From positions 56,518,990 through 56,582,989 of the forward strand of contig CM041298.1 of the NCBI GenBank assembly GCA_023052935.1: DNA of 64,000 bases, read 5' to 3'. Every line of letters begins with the position of its first letter. The stretch's first letter is position 1. The position numbers and the translations under genes were made by a program. The notes beneath the pieces are model-generated. The model was not told the origin of the DNA. It did no database searches and saw only the letters and a program-made list of their open reading frames with translations. This stretch comes from Piezodorus guildinii (lineage: Eukaryota; Arthropoda; Insecta; Hemiptera; Pentatomidae). Shown in pieces: positions 20,690 through 31,524 of this stretch.

Positions 20690-21724
20690 CTAACAATATC
20701 TTGTCAGCCCTCCCCTAGCACGGATAATCTCACTGAGTCTCTCAGGCATCGAAGAAATAACGTTCACGATGACGGCCTGGTCAATATTCTCCCATTCCTC
20801 CCTGACAGCTGTCTCCACCTCATCCAGGGTTGTCGGGAGGTTTTGCCGACCTCTGAGCCGCCTCCCTATCATATCCCAAATGGGCTCAATGGGATTGAGA
20901 TCAGGGTTTCTTGGTGGGATCTCCAAAAGTGTAATTCCAACCTCTTGTAGGTATTGTCGGAAAACCTTCGCCGTATGGAGTCTTGCATTGTCTTGGAAAA
21001 AAAGGAAGTTATCACCCACATATGGAGCAAAAGGGAACACGTGATCATCAATCACCTCTGTCAAGTACCTGTGAGCAGTCAAAGCCCCTCCAGTTATCCT
21101 GTGGAGCTCCGTTCGTGCCTCGATGCTGATTCCGCCCCAAACCATTATTGAGCCCCCTCCAAAACCTAATCTGTAGGACATGTTGCAAGTTGCGTACGTC
21201 TCTCCTCTCCTTCTCCACAGTCTTTCCCTTCCATCAGGTGAGTGCAAAGCGAATCTGGACTCATCACTAAACAGAAATCGCCTCCAATCATCTTCTGCCC
21301 ATTCGGCGTGTTGTCGAGCAAATGCCAGTCGGGAAACTCTGTGTGCTCTAGTCAGAAGAAGCCCAGTTGTAGGTATTCTAGACGATAAGATGTTCTCCCT
21401 AAGACGCCTTCTAACTGTAGAACTCGAAATTTCAACATTCCTGAATTGGCTGATGAGTCCTCGTAGCTGATTTCCCGTGAAAGTACGATTTCTCAAGGCC
21501 GATAGCCGAAGAAATCTGTCTTCTTGAGCCGTAGTTATCCTTGGCCTGCCTTGCCCGGGTCTTCTACCGTAGCTTCTGATCTCCCTGTGCCTACGAAGAA
21601 CTCTTGAGACTGTGGATTGGTTTACTCTAAGTCGCTCAGCAATTTCACGCTGACACATTCCAGTTTCAGAAAACGTCACTGTTCTGACACAGCCTGTTTC
21701 AGTTAATTGAGTCTCGCGGTTCAT
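20690..21724 (-). CDS. Tc1-like DD34E transposase, intact
   Basis: The 344-residue protein binds the inverted repeats and moves the element by cut and paste at TA sites. Start is an ATG (21722-21724). Residues 20-50 form a helix-turn-helix (CQREIAERLRVNQSTVSRVL). GQGRPR at 58-62 is the linker motif between the two DNA-binding helices regions, and STVRRRLRE at 102-110 belongs to the second one. The catalytic triad is D154 (LFSDESRF), D245 (FFQDNARLHTAK) and E280 (NPDLNPIE), with 34 residues between the second D and the E. GGGSIMVWGGIS is the family's glycine-rich strand. Length matches the usual 340 residues. No lesion is visible. Confidence 0.95.
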   Translation of the reverse strand: MNRETQLTETGCVRTVTFSETGMCQREIAERLRVNQSTVSRVLRRHREIRSYGRRPGQGRPRITTAQEDRFLRLSALRNRTFTGNQLRGLISQFRNVEISSSTVRRRLRENILSSRIPTTGLLLTRAHRVSRLAFARQHAEWAEDDWRRFLFSDESRFALHSPDGRERLWRRRGETYATCNMSYRLGFGGGSIMVWGGISIEARTELHRITGGALTAHRYLTEVIDDHVFPFAPYVGDNFLFFQDNARLHTAKVFRQYLQEVGITLLEIPPRNPDLNPIEPIWDMIGRRLRGRQNLPTTLDEVETAVREEWENIDQAVIVNVISSMPERLSEIIRARGGLTRYC

Positions 21725-21987
21725 AATTTGCAGAAAAAAGACTCTTTTAAGAAATCACAAGAAAAAAATTGAAAAAAACCTTGAAAAGCTATTGTGAATA
21801 TGACAAAGGAAAGTTGCATACTGGCTGATTTAGGAGTAATTATCTTCTTTTGGCTTACAGAGTAGGTTAAAGCCTTAATTCTCTACTTTTGATCTTTGGC
21901 ATAGGCAGTATTATCTTAAAGTATCAAGAGATCAAGTTTAGGAAAATGTGAATAAAGGAATACAATTTGTTTAATTTAATTTTATCC

Positions 21988-22013
21988 TGATGCAATATTT
22001 TTGCACAGCAGTT
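21988..22013 (-). repeat. right terminal inverted repeat of Tc1 element
   Basis: Mirror of 20434-20459, followed by the TA duplication. Confidence 0.95.
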
Positions 22014-22039
22014 TATATATAATACCTTTCATATACATA

Positions 22040-22242
22040 TTCGTAATTTTTCTTGGCCAACGGCCGTGCACTGAGGTGATTAGGCCGAGATCACGCTCAG
22101 CCGCCAGTTTTTTTCCCCATTTTGGGTAGTCAATTTATAGAGGCAAGGTGTGCCCCAGGAATTATATTTTGTCACAGCCAGGATTCGAACCCAGGGCCGG
22201 AGTAATGCAGCCTAGAGCTCTATCCACTAGGTTCGGTAAGCC
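22040..22242 (-). mobile_element. SINE-A copy with clear tRNA head
   Basis: On the minus strand the head has TAGTGGATAGAGCTCT (A-box) and CTGGGTTCGAATCCTGG (B-box), followed by a body with GGGGCACACCTTGCCTCTAT and CTGAGCGTGATCTCGG. The same body is seen at 9275-9545 and 49130-49345. The boundary near 22229-22254 shares GGTTCGGTAAGCCTATTATT with the 3' end of the RTE-like LINE at 25690. Confidence 0.7.
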
Positions 22243-22530
22243 TATTATTATTATTATGCTACTGTGGCTAATCGGACGATGGGACAGTGGAGTCCTAAAT
22301 TTTGCCTATCCACGTTTTATAAAGATAGGGATATTTAACAAGTACCTGACATCTCATATACTTGGGGTCACCTTTTTACGTCCCCTCCGAAAGGAAGCCA
22401 TAACTATGAAAACCCCATAATCACATTAAAAAATCCCAGGGCAACCTGTAAGTTTTGTTGAAACCGTGACCTTTGCCATGGAAAGCTGTTATGCTATGCG
22501 GGTCACCAATTGCTAGAATCGAATGTAATG
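22243..22530 (-). mobile_element. SINE-B copy
   Basis: Head near 22530 on the minus strand (AGCATAACAGCTTTCCATG, then AAGGTCACGGTTTCAAC) and a body with GGGATTTTTTAA, GTCAGGTACTTGTTAA and CATCGTCCGATTAGCC, ending in (ATA)n at 22243-22254. Related copies: 35650-35875, 42215-42487 and 58500-58712. Confidence 0.65.
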
Positions 22531-23883
22531 TCCGATTATAGCACTTCCCCTTCCACAAAGAAAAATCTATGCTATTTACATGAGTTGGACAACTAATCTA
22601 ATAATTATTGAGTTATACAATAAGAGAAATGGAATAACGACTGCCCGGTTTGCTTCTTTTAGAGTGTGAGTGTAACTTTCCATAGTAATATGTAGCCATT
22701 AAACTGTATAATGATAATAAATAATTATGTATATAAATGTTAAGGATGCAGCTGAGATAGAGGGGAGGATGAAGGGGGAGGGTGGTAGTTCCGAAGCTAA
22801 GAGGATTAGCTAGCTCTCCTCCAGCTCCAGCTAATTTCCAATTCCCTTCCAGCGTCGACTGCCTCCTCATTCATTGCTGTCTTCTCTCAGCTACTATCAA
22901 CCTAGCATCGTCTTCCAAATATCAAATATCAGATAAAATTATTTATTATGCTAAACTGGTAAATAGATAAATTTTAGAATAGCAATTAACATATTAATCC
23001 TAATTTTTACCATAACTTTAAGGAAGTTGTTATCATAGAACATCAGAGCACATTATAAAGAACACTGCAAATTAATCCATAATTATTTATTAAACCCAAA
23101 TAACTATATTAGAGTATAACTGTTTAAAGGCAATGAACTAATATGAAAAACAATAAATAATTCGGAGGAAAATGGTCAATCACCACTGCTAATTTCAAAA
23201 CGATATATCTCTGCTCTTATTCGCTTTTACAGATTTTAATAATTCTTTTCTTGTTTTGTAGAAAATTTAACTTTCTATCAAATAACACTTATTAACTACC
23301 TTTTTTTGTTTCACTCCTGTCAGAAACTGACAATCAGCAAATATGCTGTGCAATTGTGACATCAGCCATGGGGAAGTAAAATGCACAGCAGGACCCCTTC
23401 CAAGGCTTTATTTTAGCAGAGAAGGTTTCTCATCCAGCTTCTCTTTAGCCTTTTTCTGACTGGCATTTCAGCAATTGACATACAATTAATCAGTCTATTG
23501 TCGTGTCCGTTAAGTTTACTGTGAAAACGAGAATAGAGTGTTCGCATATGTTGGTCAACTGTTGGTTGTTGTATGCCCGTATGTAGGGTTTTGTTATTTA
23601 CGTACCAAGGAGCTGTCGTTATGAGTCTTACATTTTTTTATTGAAATGATTGCAGTCTCTAAATGAGAGTTTTTTTGCTGAGCCGAAAATCTTTGAAGCG
23701 TAAGTCCGTTTAAATAAAATTAATTTTATTTTGGTTAATTAATTTATTTTATTAATTAATTTTATTTTATTGGCGTGGTTTAAATAAAATTAATTTTTTG
23801 TGTTCTTTTATTTATTGTTATTTTGTATTTATCTTAAGAAATAACTAAGTTAAAGACGTATTTATAGATGAAATTATTTTCTC
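22531..23883. other. non-coding stretch, nothing recognised
   Basis: About 22740-22870 is a GC-richer, pyrimidine/purine-skewed patch (GAGGGGAGGATGAAGGGGG) without a convincing protein. 23700-23820 contains short repeats of TTTAAATAAAATTAATTTT. No gene or known element seen. Confidence 0.5.
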
Positions 23884-24335
23884 TTTTATAATTAATAACG
23901 GTGTACTGGTTCTAAAATTGTACAAGCGTGTATAGGCATGATTTCAGTTGTTTTGTTTTGTGGTGTCCTGGTCCCAAAACTATACACAATTGTCTCTCTA
24001 TCTTAAAAAATAATTGAGTTATTGGCGTAATTTTGGGTAAAATTAAAATTTTGTTTTTTATAATTATTCGCTAATCCTTGGTTAAAAACTCTGATAATTT
24101 TTTTTCTCTATTTTCAAAAATATTATCAGAGTTATTAACCAAGGATTAGCGAATAATTATAAAAAACAAAATTTTAATTTTACCCAAAATTACGCCAATA
24201 ACTCAGTTATTTTTTAAGATAGAGAGACAATTGTGTATAGTTTTGGGACCAGGACACCACAAAAAAAAAAACTGAAATCATGCCTATACACGCTTGTACA
24301 ATTTTAGAACCAGTATACCGCTATTAATTATAAAA
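23884..24335. repeat. near-perfect long palindrome (hairpin element)
   Basis: Left arm 23884-24098 and right arm 24122-24335 are reverse complements over about 214 bases with few mismatches, around a 23-base centre. Outer ends are TTTTATAATTAATA and CTATTAATTATAAAA. No coding content. A copy of the centre (TTTCTCTATTTTCAAAAATA) recurs just outside at about 24363-24382. It is probably a foldback or MITE-type DNA element; class not proven. Confidence 0.8.
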
Positions 24336-24382
24336 AAAAAAATTATATATAATAAATTTTTTTTTCTCTATTTTCAAAAATA

Positions 24383-25717
24383 GATCTGGGAAAATGAAAA
24401 AATGCCCGAAGAATGGAAAGAATCAATACTTATTCCGATTAAAAAAAAAGGGCCGATGACGGATTGTAACAACTATCGTGGGATCTCTCTTCTCCCAGTA
24501 TGCTATAAAATATTCTCGTCCATACTAACTAGCCGAATCACGGAATACGCTGAGGAAATTATCGGATACTACCAAAGTGGTTTTAGGCGGAATCGCTCCT
24601 TACGTCAAATATTAGAGAAGAAGCTGGAATACAACGGTGTTGTCCATCAACTCTATATCGATTTTAAAAAGGCTTATGATTCCATAGACTGTCAGAAGCT
24701 ATATAACATCATGATTGAACAGGGGATACCTAAAAAGTTAGTTTACCTAGTAGAGATGTGTTTTGTCGGAAACATTTCATAAAGTTAGAATCGGTCATAA
24801 TTACTCTGAGAGATATGAGGTGCGATCGGCTTTGAAACAGGGTGACTCCCTTTCACCTGTTTTGTTTAATATAGCTTTAGAATATGTCATAGAAAAGGTG
24901 ATGTGTACCGAGAAAGGCTTAAATATGGGTGACAAGTTTCCGGTTTTGGGGTATGCCGATGATTTGGTACTGCTAGGCGAAGACACGGAAACCATACAAC
25001 TAAATACAAGTGTGTTAATAAAAACCGGCAAACAAATAGGTGTCGAATTAAATACCGATAAGACGAAATATATGATTAGTAGCAGAAATGGTGGCGATCT
25101 TGATGATATTAATATTTCAGGTCATACTTTTGAACACGTTGAGAAATTCAAGTATTTAGGTTCAATAATAACTAGAAAAAATGAAATCCAGGAAGAAATA
25201 AAGTTCCGGTTAAAGGTGAGAAATGCCTGTTATTATTCAGTTGCTAAATTACTTATCTCGCGGCTTCTGTATAAAAACTTAAAGATTAGAATTTATAAAA
25301 CTATTATTCTTCCGACGGTTCTTTACGGATGTGAAACGTGGCCGCTTACTTTGAAGGATGAACAACGGCTTAAGGTTTTTTGAAAATAAGGTATTGCGTA
25401 AAATATTTGGTCCGAAGAGAGATGAGGCCACTGGGGAGTTTAGAAGGTTGCACAACGCGGAATTGCGGAGTTTGTATCCTGTGAATATAATTGAGTTAAT
25501 AGCATCGCGAAGACTCAAGTGGGCGCGTAAAGTTGTTGGACTCGGTGAGGAACGGATTCCGAGAAAGTTAGGCCGAAGCTTCGATGGGAGGATTGCATTA
25601 AGGCTGATCTCGGGGGCTTGGGCTTGACCGGTGAACATTGGAAGAGTCTGTGCAGGCGAAGTTTGGTGGTATCGGCATCGAACCTTCGGGTTCGGTAAGC
25701 CTATTATTATTATTATT
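24383..25717 (+). mobile_element. RTE-like LINE, 5'-truncated, with target-site duplication
   Basis: ATTTTCAAAAATA occurs at 24370-24382 and again at 25718-25730, directly outside the element, so it is a 13-bp target duplication. The copy starts within the reverse transcriptase and ends with GGTTCGGTAAGCC followed by (TAT)n. Absence of the endonuclease and 5' end is normal 5' truncation. Confidence 0.85.
24402..25627 (+). pseudogene. RTE-like reverse transcriptase fragment
   Basis: Reading from MPEEWKESILIPIKKKG, the RT blocks are NNYRGISLLPVCYKIFSSIL, YIDFKKAYDSIDCQ, RSALKQGDSLSPVLFNIALE and GYADDLVLLGED (catalytic ADD). The C-terminal half has KFKYLGSII, ILPTVLYGCETWPLT and VLRKIFGPKRDE, typical of the RTE/BovB-like group. 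Frameshifts near 24775 and 25380 break the frame into three pieces. The upstream endonuclease is missing. RTE is the best fit by motif, without a tree. Confidence 0.85.
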
Positions 25718-25730
25718 ATTTTCAAAAATA

Positions 25731-27169
25731 ACTGAGTTATTGAATTATATCATATTTAATTAATAATTTAGTTCCTGCATTAGTTTCAGTTTTGAAGATT
25801 TAGAAAAAAGTGAACTGAATAGTTATTTACTAAATATATAGTTATTTAAACAATTCGAATATATTAAATATTTTTATCTAAAAAAGATGAAGTAGAACGA
25901 ATAAATGGTATAATAACATAGTATAAAGTTCTTATCGACCAAATAAAATATAACATTCATGGTAAGTTTGTAAAGAAATCCATTTCATACAAAGCCATCG
26001 TTAACGTTTCTCACTATATAAAAACTGAGGCTTAAAATTGTAGCATTTTCAACTTTGAACGTGTCGTTAACGGTTATTACAATATTATTCAATTAATTTC
26101 ACAATATTCCGTGCTTTGAATTGCACGATAACGTCTGTTGCAATTAGTACTTATTGCGATCAACAATGTTATCATTAGTTTCTTCATTACAGCCCCTCAT
26201 TAGGCTCTAAGTTTCTCTATTGCATTAAATTAACCTGGAATGGAATCATGCTCAAACTGTTATTGCGTTTAGTGTTAATTAGGTCTCGTTAACATTTACT
26301 AACTTACCTAATTAAATTATTGCTAAGCTTTTGAGGTTAAACTTAATTTAATTTGTGGTAGTTTGTATATTAAAATATGTGGAATTTCTATTTTTTTTTT
26401 GTAGTATTGATATTTTTAACTAAACTTACACATATAAAGAGTATATTTATAAAATTAAAATAATACATAAAAAGATAATGAGTATGTTGTAAATATCTTG
26501 CATAGGTCATCTACACCAAGACTACCAGACCGATTTTATTTATAATTGGTATTTAGGCTTACTTCGAGATGATCATAGCAAACAGAATTGCCAGTTTTCG
26601 TTTTGACATGGCAGCCGATTAAATTTCATACACCCTGTTCCGTTTCATATTTCAACCTGTTGGGTAGACGGATGAAAATATGTTTTTGAAGTTTTTTTTT
26701 TTTTATCCAAACCTTCAATATATTACACAAAACATATAAACACGTGCAATACTTTTTGATTAAAAATATTAAAATTGTTAAGACGAAAAAGACGATGTTT
26801 TTTAAAAGTATATGCACGGTTATGGTATTTTAAGAGCTGTTTTATTTTTATTTTGTTTGATCGAAGTTTAAGACTCACTTATAAAAACTGCTATAACTTC
26901 AATAGAATTATGTATTTATTTATTACAAACAAGAAATTAGACATACAATTTAATTTGCCATCTGCGATTCCTTTGCACTAAGCAAATATGTGGACTGCTG
27001 AAGCAGCGGCTCGTCACAGCAGAGCTCGTTAAGTCATCAGCATATCTCTTGGCCACAGCCTGCGTAGTCGTCGGGGTGGGCTGTAAGGATTGCTAGGGCA
27101 TGTTAATGTTTCTGTAAGAGCGTTGGTGTTGTACGTTAATCTTTGGTGTAAGTTATTGTATTGTTCTGT
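25731..27169. other. AT-rich stretch, nothing recognised
   Basis: 25731-26990 lacks repeats seen elsewhere in the window and may be older single-copy DNA. A T run is near 26692-26704. No supported exon. Confidence 0.45.
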
Positions 27170-27715
27170 AGCAGTGGCTGAGATTGTCGGAATGTTGTTA
27201 CGTAGAACGGTGCGTCCACTATTTTGCGCAGCACTTTCGACTGAAAAGACTGTATTCTTTGGATGATTGATAGTTTAGCAGAGCCTATCCAGTATGTCCA
27301 GATCGGTTTTAGCAAAAGTTTATGAAGAGTTAGATAGTCGGTTAATGATAGTTTTGAACGTCTGTCAAGTAATCTAGAAAAAAGACCGTATCATCTATTG
27401 AGTTCTTACGTTTATGTCTTATGTGGGTCCTCCAGGTTAGCCTTTTGTTCAAGTGAAAACATAAATATCGAATTTCTTCGGAAGCCGAAATAGGAATATT
27501 ATTAAAGTAATTGGGAGGAGAAGGCTTACGGTTCCATGAACACTCTTGGACTCATTCTTCTTTATTTTCCACCTAGTAGCACAAGCAGAAATTTTATCAA
27601 GGTGGTTTAGGAGGGATATTGCCGCTTGAAAAGGATCCTTATCGGAACAAAGAACTGCTGTATCATCAGAAAAAGTGGCCAACAGAGTCTCATTGTGCTT
27701 GGGAAGTTCTGGCAT
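27170..27715 (-). pseudogene. degenerate Jockey-type reverse transcriptase relic
   Basis: On the minus strand it reads TLLATFSDDTAVLCSDKDPF, the catalytic FADDTA block with A changed to S, followed by HLDKISACATRWKIKKNESK (LIEHWCNNWRVKVNEAKCKH in copy 2). Lower coordinates continue with the same order of blocks as 3000-3340. Many stops and shifts; it is a distinct, older Jockey lineage. Confidence 0.7.
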
Positions 27716-28435
27716 GTTTCAATAAAATAAGACTTATAACAGCTTCTTGGTATGTTTACCAATGGGTCCTAAATGGACTTACAACAACCAACCTATACGA
27801 AATCTCAATTTGCAGTTTCATAATAAACTGCACTGATACGACAAAAGACTTATAAGCGAAATGTCAATAGCTGAATTATTGTTAGAAGAAGGCTGAAAAG
27901 AAGCTTGATGAGAGACTTCCTTTTCTAAATTAAAGCCTAGGAAGGGGTGCTGCTTGACGCATTTGCTGATAGTCAAATAGCTTCTGAAAGTTGCGAGTAG
28001 GAAAGTATATAGAGGAAAAAATGTTCAAGTATAGTATGCATATATTTTTTATGTGCAAATGATTGGAAGTGTAGACAATTTTTTTTATTCCTGTTCTCAA
28101 CAGATTCTTATATGGATTTGAAATATTTGTAGACCATTTAATAGGCTTCCATGTTCAAGCCAAAAGTAGCAAATCAAGTAACTACAATCCTCTCAAAATG
28201 GAAGCTAACTGCCATTTTTTTATACGATAACCTTTTAAAAAGTATACGGATCGAAATATTAAGCACTCCCAATATCGAATATAGAAGCGCTTCCGATTCC
28301 AGAAACATTATATTACAGCCTACAGAAACCTCTTGATGAACATTTATTTCAAGGGAGTAGGGTATGATATTTTGTAGCATTTTATATATTACTACAATAT
28401 TGCAATGGCTTTCAATAATAAATAATTAATCTCCA
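27716..28435. other. AT-rich spacer, nothing recognised
   Basis: Short open frames are present but have no protein-like composition. Confidence 0.45.
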
Positions 28436-28527
28436 ATCGTTTTTTATATTAGATGAGGAAGATGGTTGGGGGTGCGGTCATAAATTAGAAACACACATTT
28501 AAAACAAGTGCTATTTTAATTATGTGC

Positions 28528-28563
28528 CGACGTTTCGGCCTACAATGTGGGTCTTCATCAGGG
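28528..28563 (-). ncRNA. candidate hammerhead ribozyme motif
   Basis: On the minus strand CCTGATGA, then AGACCCACATTGTAGGCC as stem-loop II, then GAAACGTC. CUGAUGA and GAAA are the conserved core; the very short helix III (AC/GU) followed by C is the pattern of Penelope-like hammerheads. Stem II pairs CC/GG with one mismatch. Stem I is weak. Self-cleavage is not shown. Confidence 0.55.
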
Positions 28564-28840
28564 TTGACTCTGAGACTGTGTCTAATAATAAGTAATAACA
28601 ATTTTTATTGAGAAAATTTTACAATCTGTCCCAATTTGGACATTAATAGTATTGCTGAATGATATCAAACATACTACATTCATACAATATTTACACAAGA
28701 TAAAATTACAATAAAATATATACACAATAATGAATCAATACAAAAGTCAATAATTCACTTATACCTATATACACATACACACACTCATACATACATCACA
28801 TTGAGTGGAGAATCTAGCCAGTGCTAGAACTCCAATATAT

Positions 28841-31524
28841 TTACAAAAGGTCGCGGGGCCACTGCCGTTTCAACCTTCTAGGTGGGTTGTATGGATGAGT
28901 GGAGCTGGATAGGGATTGAGCTAAAGGATTAGGATGATGAATGAGGTTCTGGTGGAATTTGGAAAATTTGGATGGAATTAGGTCTGAAATAAATGGAACA
29001 TTAAGGTCGTGGTGCAAGGTATAATTGGAGACATAATAAGGAGCATTTACTATTGTACGGAGGACTTTGGATTGAAAGGATTGAATGCGTTTGATGTTAG
29101 AACGTTTAGCTGTCCCCCACAGTTCAAGTCCGTAGGTCCAGATGGGCTTCAGTATTGTCTTGTAGATTAATAATTTGTTTTCAACTGTAAGTTCAGATTT
29201 TCTGTTGAGTAGTCGGTATAACTGTCCGAATCGTCGGTTGAGTTCTTGTCTTTTAAGTCTTGTATGTGGGTTCCAAGTCAATCTTTTGTCTAACAGTAAG
29301 CCAAGATACCGGACTGTATCTGAGAGAGGAATCGGTAATGAGTTGAAATAAACTGGCGGACAGGATTTTCGTCTAAGAGTAAAGGTTATGTGTTTACATT
29401 TGGCTTCGTTCACCTTTACACGCCAGTTATTACACCAGTGTTCGATAAGGAAAAGGTGTCTCTGAAGGTTTAAGGATGCTGTTTCAGGATTGGAACTGGA
29501 TGATAGGATGGCGGTGTCGTCTGCAAAAGTTGCCAGAAAGGTATCAGGATGTGTAGGAATATCAGCAGTGTAAAGGATGTAGAGGATGGGTCCCAAGACG
29601 CTGCCTTGAGGAACACCGGCCTCAACGGGATAAAGGTTAGAAAATTCTTCACCACAGCGAACTCGGAAGGAACGGTTCGAGAGATAGGATCGGAGAATGA
29701 GGTATAGGGACTGGGGTAAATGGGTTTTCAGCTTGAAGAGTAATCCAGTGTGCCATACCCGGTCAAAAGCTTGCGCAATGTCCAGAAACGCACCAGAACA
29801 ATACTCTTTGCATTCAAGAGCTGAGGAAATATGGTCTACAACTCGGAGCCCCTGTTGAACTGTGGAATGCTGAGGACGGAATCCAAACTGATGGGAAGGA
29901 AGATTTTGAGATTCTAATATGGGTAGGATACGTTTAAGAAGAAGCCTTTCGAAGATTTTTGAGAGGATGGGGAGTAGACTAATAGGCCTGTAGGATGAAG
30001 TGTTGTTGGAAGGTTTACCTGGTTTTAAAAAAGGATGATGGTGGAATGTTTCCATAACAGACGAAAATAGGTGGTGCGGAGGATGCAGTTATAAATATAA
30101 GTAAGGAATATAATAGCTTTCTGCGGAAGTTGTCGGAGGATCTGGGGAGTAAGGAGATCGTGTCCAGGATATTTACGGAGAGTCAGTTTTTGGAGAAGAT
30201 ATTTGACCTCAGAGGGATTAATAGCTCTAGGAGGTAGGGAAAGTGGAATCGGTGACATAAGAAAGTCTTGCACTTTTGCGGTGTGATTGATGTGGGATTC
30301 CGGGTTAGGAGTGAATACTTTGGAGAGGTGTGTGGCGAATTTCTCGGCTTTATCTTCATCAGACGCAGCCCAGGAGTCATCACCACGTCGGAGAGGATGG
30401 GAAACATGATGGTATTTTAGGATCTTTTTCGTGACATTCCACAGGGAATTATCACGAGCTGATAGAGAGGAGAGGTAGGAATTAAAGGACTGGGAACGGA
30501 AGTTCGCCAACTCCCTCTTCAATTGTCTACAATAGAAGTTATAGGAGCGGCGATCTGTTGGGTGTCGGGTGCGCTGCCATAATGATCTTGCTCGGCGTTT
30601 GGTGTGGATAAGGTCTATAATAGGTTGTGGAAAATGATTTTGGTCTGGATTTATATTGGAGTGTTTAGGAGAGGAAGCAGTCCAGACAGCTTGTTGGATG
30701 GCGGTGGTAAAGGAATAGACGGAATTATCTAGGTCATCTTGGGTTTTGAGGGTTACTCTGAGGTCAATATTATCGGTCAGGATTTGGCGGAAAAGGTTCC
30801 AGTTGACAGGGCCTCGGATGAATGATGGTGGAATGGGTTTTGGAATTCGAGTGAGAGATACTTTTAGGATCAGTGGACTATGGTCTGAGGATAGTTCATC
30901 AAGGCGAGTTAAAGACAAGTTGAGAGAGCCTAATCCGCTGTGGATAAAGAAGTCGAGGATGTCAGGATTGCGGTTAGGATCGGTTGGCCAGTAGGTAGGG
31001 GAGTCAGGAGGCAGGATATTAAAATTTCGGGAGTTGAGTGCAGACAGCAAATTCCGTCCCCGAGAATTCGTGGTTCTGGAACCCCACTGCTGATGCTTGG
31101 CGTTTAAGTCTGCACCCAGAATGAAACGATTTCATAAGGAATCCAGGAAGGATACAAATTCAGAATTGGAAATGGAATGTTTAGGAGGGCAATATGCAGA
31201 TGTGAGGGTTACCGGAAAGGAAAAAGTCTTGATTACTATGGATGTGGCTTGTAGGAAATCATAGGTGGGAAGTGGGAGTAAATGATGAGAGAGGGATTGG
31301 TGGACAATGATAGCAGAACCGGCATGGGCTTTACCGTCTGGGTGGTCAGTACGGTATGTCATGTATTGCGGTATTTTGAAGTACTGTTTAGTCGTTAGTC
31401 TTGTTTCAGTTATAAGTGCAACATCGATTGTTTTGTCTTGCAACAACGCTGTCAGTTCGTCAGTATGATTTCTAACACCATTCGCATTCCAAAGGAGAAT
31501 GGATAAGGAGTTAGGTGAAGTCAT
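28841..31524 (-). pseudogene. Jockey copy 2 ORF2: endonuclease and reverse transcriptase, two lesions
   Basis: Start ATG at 31522-31524. The endonuclease opens with LLWNANGVRNHTDEL and ITETRLTTKQ; a GGA-to-TGA change (31132-31134) interrupts it just before the GxDLNA motif. The rest of the endonuclease and the first RT blocks are open to about 30025, where a frameshift in an A run (30026-30035) occurs. The RT core follows: SYRPISLLPILSKIFERL, SGAFLDIAQAFDRVWH, EAGVPQGSVLGPIL and ATFADDTAILSSS (catalytic ADD). The frame then runs uninterrupted to the natural stop at 28841. Two point lesions are enough to inactivate this copy. Confidence 0.9.

Larger units (their letters stand above)
20434..22013 (-). 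mobile_element. Tc1-type DNA transposon, apparently complete
   Basis: Perfect 26-bp terminal inverted repeats beginning AACTGCTGTGCAAAAATATT lie at 20434-20459 and 21988-22013. They are flanked by the TA duplication (20432-20433 and 22014-22015) that is the hallmark of Tc1/mariner. The 1,580-bp element holds one intact transposase gene. The combination of perfect ends and an open frame suggests a recent insertion. Confidence 0.95.
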
